From assembly GCA_016868395.1 (NCBI GenBank), contig VGGW01000002.1, forward strand, positions 1 to 41,309: a DNA stretch of 41,309 nt, written 5' to 3'. The position numbers and the translations under genes were made by a program. The first letter of the stretch is position 1. Every line of letters begins with the position of its first letter. Positions 36,094 through 41,309 of this stretch are shown here, piece by piece. This DNA comes from Bacteroidota bacterium (GTDB lineage: Bacteria; Bacteroidota; Bacteroidia; Sphingobacteriales; Sphingobacteriaceae). The notes under the pieces were generated by a model. It saw only the letters and a list, made by a program, of their open reading frames with translations. It was not told where the DNA came from and ran no database searches.

Positions 36094-36570
36094 CTATTTT
36101 CGGGGAATTACTAATTGTTGTTGTTCTTTAACGGTTTCCAGAATAATAGTTGTACGTGTTGTTTGGATATTCGGAATTTTACCGATGGTATTTCTCATTA
36201 AATCCATCAATGAAGCTGAGTCACGAGTGCGTATTTTTATAAGGTAAGAATCATCTCCTGCAGCATGATGAACTTCTTGAACTTCCGGTATAGAAGCCAG
36301 AGAGGCAGCGGTAGCGTTGCACCCAATCCCATTGTTGGCCTTGATAAAAATGAAAGCGAGCAAGTTTTTTTCAACTGCCGAAGGATTTAATCGAGCCGTA
36401 TACTGAAGGATAACATTTTTATGTTCTAATTTTTTCACCCTTTCCAAGACTGCTGAAGGAGCCATTTTTAAGTCGCGGGCAATATCGGCATTCGAGATCC
36501 TTGCATTTTGCTGCATCAGATTCAGAATTTCAATGTCAATTTGATCAATTACAACTTCTTTTTGATTCAT
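36094..36570 (-). CDS. Lrp/AsnC-family transcriptional regulator
   Basis: Protein of 158 aa. The N-terminal helix-turn-helix (ISNADIARDLKMAPSAVLERVKKLE, about 24-48) and the C-terminal RAM ligand-binding domain (LLAFIFIKANNGIG onward, about 70-145) define the family. These proteins form octamers and respond to amino acids. It is the first gene of an operon with the EamA exporter. Phased AT-rich repeats directly upstream of its start are likely binding sites for autoregulation. Confidence 0.93.
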   Translation of the reverse strand: MNQKEVVIDQIDIEILNLMQQNARISNADIARDLKMAPSAVLERVKKLEHKNVILQYTARLNPSAVEKNLLAFIFIKANNGIGCNATAASLASIPEVQEVHHAAGDDSYLIKIRTRDSASLMDLMRNTIGKIPNIQTTRTTIILETVKEQQQLVIPRK

Positions 36571-36576
36571 TATTCG

Positions 36577-36636
36577 ATAAAATTATAATTTTATGAATAA
36601 AATTCATATTTTTTATTATAAAAATGAATAAAATTC
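36577..36636. promoter_or_regulatory. Phased operator-like repeats upstream of the Lrp gene
   Basis: A perfect 18-bp palindrome ATAAAATTATAATTTTAT (36577-36594) is followed by ATGAATAAAATTCAT (36593-36607, an ATGAAT-AAA-ATTCAT inverted repeat) and by a second ATGAATAAAATTC (36624-36636). The two copies start 31 bp apart, about three helical turns. The array lies in the divergent gap with the DUF4271 gene. Confidence 0.6.
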
Positions 36637-36693
36637 TGTTAAGATTCAATGTATACCTGAAAAAATAAAATCTAGGCCGAGTTCTGGTTCTAT

Positions 36694-36701
36694 TAATTTT
36701 G
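36694..36701 (+). promoter_or_regulatory. Candidate -7 element for DUF4271-hemD
   Basis: TAATTTTG matches TAnnTTTG, 107 bp before the preferred ATG of the DUF4271 gene. No -33 element is evident. Confidence 0.3.
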
Positions 36702-36807
36702 AGATTCAAATTATGGAGAATTTAAATGAAAGATATTTAGGAAAGGAGTAGAAAAAAATGGAAATTTGATTCAATGGAAAGTATATGCATTGGTTTATCT
36801 AAAGAGG

Positions 36808-37791
36808 ATGGTTAAACGTATACGCAGTATCTTTTTTCTTTTTATTTTATCGAATTCTTTTGCTTTAGCGCAAGCTGATATTCGCTTAACAAATCCTGAT
36901 GTTTCAGTAAATCAAAGATATGATTCGGTTGCTACAGACAGAAGAATTGCTTACAGGGATTCAATATCGGCCATAAGAGATTCCATATCAATGGCTTGGA
37001 TAAAATCTCCGGACCCGAACAGGCCAAATCTTTTTCTGGATAGTTTAATTCGTTTATATAAAGTTGAAAAGTTCGACTTTTCTGCCTGGGCGGCGAAATT
37101 TCCGAAACAAGGCAGGCATAACCAGGATGGAATTAGAAGACCTCAGGGTGAAACATGGCTGGTATTTCTTATTTTATCACTGCTTGTTTTCTTTTCTACA
37201 ATCAAATATTTTTTCCCGGCTGAATTTAATAGGATTATCCAGGCCTTTTACAGTAACCAGATACTGACTAGAATTAACAAGGAAGATAACCTGTACAATT
37301 CTTGGCCCTTCATTTTTTTCTATTTGCTCTTTGGTCTTGTAATAGGGCTTTATCTCTATCTTTCAGGGAAATACATACAATTAAGCTATAGCTTCGAGGG
37401 TTTTGAGCTTTTCTTATTTTTATCAGCCCTGGTCATCGGGATGTTTACACTAAAGATACTCTTATTGAGAGTTTTAGGATTTTTATTTGATGTTAGGAGG
37501 CTGGTAAGGGAGTATGTATCTGTTTTGTATTTAAGCTTTTTTAATGCGGCTATTTTATTTTTGCCAATAGTAATTGCCTTCAGTTTAACATCCAGTCGAT
37601 TTGCCGGGGTTTACAGTTATATCGGGATGGTAATGGTTATCGGAATTTTCATCGTCCAATTTATCAGAGCGGGTACAAATATTTTATCAAATTACAAGTT
37701 TCCAAAAGTTTATTTAATTATTTATCTTTGTGCCCTCGAATTTTGTCCTTTAATTATTTTGTTTAAAATACTCGGGTTTAAGCCTTTTTGA
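36808..37791 (+). CDS. DUF4271 membrane protein
   Basis: Bacteroidota-specific membrane protein (327 aa from ATG 36808) of unknown function. A signal-like N-terminus (MVKRIRSIFFLFILSNSFALAQ) precedes a hydrophilic stretch with repeated RDSIS units, then six or more helices from about residue 120. The tracked TTG start (36766) would spoil the signal sequence, so the ATG preceded by AAAGAGG is preferred. It is followed directly by hemD, a usual pairing in the phylum. Confidence 0.85.
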   Translation: MVKRIRSIFFLFILSNSFALAQADIRLTNPDVSVNQRYDSVATDRRIAYRDSISAIRDSISMAWIKSPDPNRPNLFLDSLIRLYKVEKFDFSAWAAKFPKQGRHNQDGIRRPQGETWLVFLILSLLVFFSTIKYFFPAEFNRIIQAFYSNQILTRINKEDNLYNSWPFIFFYLLFGLVIGLYLYLSGKYIQLSYSFEGFELFLFLSALVIGMFTLKILLLRVLGFLFDVRRLVREYVSVLYLSFFNAAILFLPIVIAFSLTSSRFAGVYSYIGMVMVIGIFIVQFIRAGTNILSNYKFPKVYLIIYLCALEFCPLIILFKILGFKPF

Positions 37792-37796
37792 GAACT

Positions 37797-38567
37797 ATGC
37801 AAGTAAGTACAAACGAAAAACCAAGGAAAGTAAAAAGCATCCTCGTTACATTACCTAAGCCAGATTCGGAAAAGTCGCCTTATTATGATTTAGCAAAAAA
37901 ATATAATCTTAAAATTGATTTCAGATCATTCATTCATGTTGAAGGGGTATCTGCCAAAGAATTTCGAAAAGAGAAGATTAATTTACAAGATTTTAATGCA
38001 GTAATCTTTACAAGCCGGAACGCTGTTGATCATTTTTTTAGAATTTGTGAGGAAATGAGGTTTGATGTGCCGGCTGAGATGAAGTATTTCTGCATCTCAG
38101 AAACGATTGCGCTTTATCTTCAGAAATACATTCAGTATAGAAAGCGGAAAATTTTCTTTGGTAAAGGTAATGCAAGTGATCTGGCAGATATTTTAAAAAA
38201 GCACATGGCTGAAAAGTTTTTATATCCTTGTTCAGATGTTGCAGGTGAAGAAACTCAAAAATTCCTTACAGTCAATGGTTATGATTTTAAACCTGCTGTT
38301 TTATTTCACACGGTATGCAGTGACCTTTCAGATCTTGCCGAGGTTTTCTATGACGTAATTGCATTTTTCAGTCCAAGCAGTATTCATTCATTATTTATAA
38401 ATTTCCCTGATTTCAAGCAGAATTATACCCGTATTGCGGCCTTTGGTTTGAGTACCCATAAGGCAGTGCTGGAACATGATTTGGTACTTAACATTCCTGC
38501 CCCTAGGCCTGAAGCACCAAGTATGACCATGGCATTGGAGCAATACATTAAACAAGTTAATAAGTAG
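37797..38567 (+). CDS. hemD: Uroporphyrinogen-III synthase
   Basis: Soluble protein of 256 aa of the HemD family, which closes and flips ring D of hydroxymethylbilane to form uroporphyrinogen III for heme and siroheme. The two-domain pattern is visible: VKSILVTLPKP..., NAVIFTSRNAVDHFF in the first half and DVIAFFSPSSIHSLF with the IAAFGLSTHKAV C-terminal motif in the second. Sequence conservation in this family is low. The ORF track uses a TTG (37788) overlapping the DUF4271 stop; ATG 37797 is the likelier start. It contributes to the heme supply for the cytochromes encoded upstream. Confidence 0.88.
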   Translation: MQVSTNEKPRKVKSILVTLPKPDSEKSPYYDLAKKYNLKIDFRSFIHVEGVSAKEFRKEKINLQDFNAVIFTSRNAVDHFFRICEEMRFDVPAEMKYFCISETIALYLQKYIQYRKRKIFFGKGNASDLADILKKHMAEKFLYPCSDVAGEETQKFLTVNGYDFKPAVLFHTVCSDLSDLAEVFYDVIAFFSPSSIHSLFINFPDFKQNYTRIAAFGLSTHKAVLEHDLVLNIPAPRPEAPSMTMALEQYIKQVNK

Positions 38568-38823
38568 ATGAAAGCTTGAGGAATTGGTGAATTTATCATT
38601 TTATTGTAAACCAACTCTTTCTTTGATTTTTATCTGTTGAAAGAAGTCTCAAAAATGTATTATTCTGATCTCTTGAACCTTTATTTTTTACAAAAAATTT
38701 TAAATTTAGTAATACAATTAGTGTAAATAAACGTAAATAGATTAGTTTTTTCGAATATAATTAATGCTTTTTTATATATTCGAACCAATTTTGTCGGTTG
38801 AATGCAAAATGGAATCAAATAAA

Positions 38824-40143
38824 ATGAGAAAAATATACTTTATCATTCTTGCAGCTATCACCGTTCTTGGTGCCAGTTGTGGTAAAGGTGGTACAAACGG
38901 TGAATTGATAGGTGTTGCAACTAAAAAGTTCAAAAACACTCAAGTCCCTTACGGTATGGTTTACATCCCTGCCGGAACCTTTGTCATGGGTCAGACTGAC
39001 CAGGATATAACTTTTGCTCAAATATCTCAAAACAAACAGGTAACTGTGCAGGCCTTCTACATGGATGAAACTGAGATTACGAATAGCGAATATCGTCAGT
39101 TCGTTAACTGGGTACGTGACTCAATTGCAATTTCTACTTATTTACAAGATGATCTATACTATCTTAAGCCCAAAGGTAAAGTGGATCCAAATGATGCGGG
39201 TAAAAAGTATATCAACTGGAAAAAAGTAGGTAATGGAAGTGCGATTTGGGGAGGTAAAAAGGGTGCTTCAGCAAATGGCCCCAAGTTACAGGCTATGTAT
39301 TACCAAGGGGAGGACAGAGTATTTGACAGAAACGAAATTGATGTGAGGTTGTTGAAGTATAACTTCGCAATTATGAAATTAAGGGAAGCAGCAAATAATC
39401 GTGGTAACAGAGATGCTAGGCGTTCGGATTTTATTTTAAGAGATACCGTAGGGGTATATCCGGATACCCTCGTTTGGTTATCTGATTTTGCCTATGCTCA
39501 GAATGAGCCCTTGGTAAAAAGTTATTTTTCTCATCCTGCCTTCGCAAATTATCCAGTTGTTGGAGTAAATTGGCGGCAGGCGCGAGCGTTTACTGTTTGG
39601 AGAACTCGCTTCAACGAGGCATACAAGGACAGCCGGAAACTTCCAAAGCGTGCTGATTATGATCTTCCTACAGAGGCCGAGTTTGAATATGCTGCCCGAG
39701 GTGGTCGTGTTGGAACTAGTTTTCCCTGGGGAGGCCCATACATTAGAAATGCCAAAGGCTGCCTAATGGCAAATTTCAAGCCTGGACGGGGTAATTATGT
39801 TGATGATGGCGGACCATTTACAGTCAATGTCAAAGCATATTATCCAAATGATTATGGCTTGTACAACATGGCTGGAAATGTTTCTGAATGGACCTCTTCT
39901 GCATTTGACGAATCAGCCTCTACTTTCACCCATGATATGAATCCTTCTTTTAGCTACGAGGCTCGACCAGAAGATCCGGAGGTAATGAAACGTAAGGTTG
40001 TTCGTGGAGGATCTTGGAAGGATATTGGTTATTTTCTACAGAATTCGGCAAGTACATTTGAATATCAGGATACGGCTAAATCGTATATCGGATTTCGTTG
40101 TATAACTAAATACCAGGGTCGGGACATTAAGGACAGACTCTAA
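38824..40143 (+). CDS. gldK: Gliding motility lipoprotein GldK
   Basis: Outer-membrane lipoprotein (439 aa) that with GldN forms the periplasmic ring of the gliding and type IX secretion machinery. The lipoprotein signal ends LGASC (Cys19), which selects the ATG at 38824 over 38764. The FGE-sulfatase-like domain (about 45-430) shows YIPAGTFVMGQTD, PTEAEFEYAARGG, GNVSEWTSSAF, VVRGGSWKD and IGFRC. An insert between about 130 and 230 is typical of GldK. It is the first gene of gldKLM(N), 256 bp after hemD; no clear TAnnTTTG promoter was found in that gap. Confidence 0.95.
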   Translation: MRKIYFIILAAITVLGASCGKGGTNGELIGVATKKFKNTQVPYGMVYIPAGTFVMGQTDQDITFAQISQNKQVTVQAFYMDETEITNSEYRQFVNWVRDSIAISTYLQDDLYYLKPKGKVDPNDAGKKYINWKKVGNGSAIWGGKKGASANGPKLQAMYYQGEDRVFDRNEIDVRLLKYNFAIMKLREAANNRGNRDARRSDFILRDTVGVYPDTLVWLSDFAYAQNEPLVKSYFSHPAFANYPVVGVNWRQARAFTVWRTRFNEAYKDSRKLPKRADYDLPTEAEFEYAARGGRVGTSFPWGGPYIRNAKGCLMANFKPGRGNYVDDGGPFTVNVKAYYPNDYGLYNMAGNVSEWTSSAFDESASTFTHDMNPSFSYEARPEDPEVMKRKVVRGGSWKDIGYFLQNSASTFEYQDTAKSYIGFRCITKYQGRDIKDRL

Positions 40144-40187
40144 ATATAAATTTACTATCCACTCGTATATCAAATAGCGTATTAATT

Positions 40188-40979
40188 ATGGCTCAAAAGA
40201 AAAAGTTTAAACTGGGTATAAATACCCTGATTTCATGGGGTGCTTCTGTTGTTATCGTTGGTCTAATGTTCAAAATTCTACACTGGAAAGGTGGAGAAAT
40301 TATGATTGCAGTCGGGTTAATCACGGAAGCTTTACTGTTTTTTGCTTTAGGGTTTAAATCAGAGGCAGCGGAGCCGGATTGGACTAGAGTATATCCAGAA
40401 CTTGATGAAGAATTTAAAGGTGAGTTGCCTAAACAGGCTTCAGGAGCTTCCGGTTCTTCAACTGCTGCTTTGGATAAAATGATGTCTGAAGCTAAAATTG
40501 GCCCTGAGCTGATTGAAAGTCTGGGAACGGGGCTAAGATCTTTCGGGGATAAGGTTTCAGCGATCTCAGGAATAGCAGATACGGCAAGTGCTACCAGTGA
40601 ACTAACAGCTAAAGTTAAAACCGTTTCAGGAAGTTTTGATAACTTGAACACGGCTTTTGAAAAAGCTACCCTTAGCCTGAAGGAAATGGCTGAAACCAAT
40701 ACCGATTCCAAGTCATATCATGAGCAGATAAACAATTTAGCGAAGAATATTTCAGCACTTAATGCTGTTTACGAGCTTGAATTACAAGATTCAAGTGCGC
40801 ACCTTAAGTCGATGAATAAATTCTATCAAAATCTTTCTTTGACCATGCAAAATTTTAATGAGTCGATGGATGATTCTAAACAATTCAAAGATGAGGTGGC
40901 AAAGTTGGCAAAAAACTTATCTTCCCTAAATTCAATATATGGGAATATGCTTTCTGCTATGAACCAACCTAACCGGTAA
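40188..40979 (+). CDS. gldL: Gliding motility motor protein GldL
   Basis: Inner-membrane stator-like subunit (263 aa) of the proton-driven GldLM motor that powers gliding and type IX secretion. Two helices (about 13-31 and 37-56) form the membrane part; Glu47 in GLITEALLFF corresponds to the essential buried Glu known from Flavobacterium GldL. The rest is a cytoplasmic helical domain with a repeated motif (HEQINNLAKNISALNAVYELEL, and later DEVAKLAKNLSSLNSIY). It lies 44 bp after gldK and 47 bp before gldM. Confidence 0.95.
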   Translation: MAQKKKFKLGINTLISWGASVVIVGLMFKILHWKGGEIMIAVGLITEALLFFALGFKSEAAEPDWTRVYPELDEEFKGELPKQASGASGSSTAALDKMMSEAKIGPELIESLGTGLRSFGDKVSAISGIADTASATSELTAKVKTVSGSFDNLNTAFEKATLSLKEMAETNTDSKSYHEQINNLAKNISALNAVYELELQDSSAHLKSMNKFYQNLSLTMQNFNESMDDSKQFKDEVAKLAKNLSSLNSIYGNMLSAMNQPNR

Positions 40980-41026
40980 TAATTGCTAAACAAATTATAG
41001 ATCTTTAATTTTTTAAATAAAATTGC

Positions 41027-41309
41027 ATGGCTGGAGGTAAGGAAACCCCAAGGCAGAAAATGATTGGAATACTTTACCTAGTATTATTAGGTTTAGTAGC
41101 ACTGAATATCAGTGATTCAATTTTGGAAGCCTTCAAAAATTTAACGGATAGTTTAAATGCTTCAACACAAAATGTTCAGATTGGTGTTGATGCCACTTAC
41201 GCGTCATTTGAGGCAACCAAATTAAAAAATGAACCTGAGAGAGCACGACCGGTTTATGAAAAGGCTAAAATGGCAAGTTCTTACACCAGTGAACTGACCA
41301 CTTATGTTG
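41027..41309 (+). CDS. gldM: Gliding motility motor protein GldM, 3'-truncated by window edge
   Basis: The first 94 codons of gldM, absent from the ORF track because it is cut by the edge. The start MAGGKETPRQKMIGILYLVLLGLVALNIS is the family N-terminus: a short cytoplasmic arm, then one helix (about 13-31). Arg9, which pairs with the GldL glutamate in Flavobacterium, is present. The following LEAFKNLTDSLNAS begins the periplasmic domain that reaches the GldKN ring. Confidence 0.95.
   Translation, partial: MAGGKETPRQKMIGILYLVLLGLVALNISDSILEAFKNLTDSLNASTQNVQIGVDATYASFEATKLKNEPERARPVYEKAKMASSYTSELTTYV

Noticed and set aside
40193-40711. 172-aa minus-strand ORF opposite gldL
   Set aside because: Shadow of the well-supported gldL gene; Ser/Ala/Pro-rich composition typical of antisense frames.

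Overview
The window is a contiguous, ordinary-looking chromosomal segment of a Bacteroidota bacterium, most like a gliding-type Sphingobacteriales/Cytophagales-grade organism. The evidence is an alternative complex III (ACIII) operon, gldK-gldL-gldM at the right end, many Bacteroidota-type families (DUF3341, DUF4271, DUF4286, DUF983, S9 lipoproteins), an AT-rich genome, and TAnnTTTG-like promoter candidates. Genus cannot be settled from sequence alone. No rRNA, tRNA, CRISPR array, intact insertion sequence or prophage was seen.

Region 1 (1-18186) is almost wholly respiratory. After a 5'-truncated deoxyhypusine-synthase-like gene comes actABCDEF (quinol:cytochrome c oxidoreductase ACIII), directly followed by coxB and coxA of an aa3/caa3-type oxidase. 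After a probable terminator come heme O synthase, two subunit III paralogues, subunit IV, a SCO copper chaperone, a DUF420 protein and a small exported CxxC membrane protein. Together they encode and assemble a menaquinol-to-oxygen electron chain: quinol -> ACIII Fe-S clusters -> c hemes -> CuA -> heme-copper centre. DUF983 and DUF2461 genes follow.

Region 2 (18196-31962) is mixed housekeeping and envelope functions: an OmpA-family lipoprotein; on the minus strand rfbC, a DUF4286 gene and a TPR protein; on the plus strand an S9-peptidase lipoprotein, histidine kinase and response regulator operon; then on the minus strand a MOSC protein, a degenerate UbiA-like membrane protein, a membrane metallophosphoesterase, and a MoxR/ChlI-like AAA+ ATPase with its VWA partner.

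Region 3 (31963-32698) is the only long stretch without a gene. It is richer in G+C than other intergenic DNA here, contains a perfect 8-bp hairpin and carries five copies of the octamer TTGCCGRA. It is the least explained part of the window.

Region 4 (32699-41309) holds an NTF2-like secreted protein, an SDR enzyme, hemW, an EamA exporter with its Lrp/AsnC regulator (with phased operator-like repeats upstream), DUF4271-hemD, and the start of the gliding motility / type IX secretion motor operon gldK-gldL-gldM, which runs off the right edge.

No complete novel system is obvious. The best candidates for new biology are the 32.0-32.7 kb structured repeat region, the exported CSMC mini-protein of the oxidase assembly operon, the noncanonical AAA+/VWA pair, and the UbiA-like protein that has lost its first Asp motif.
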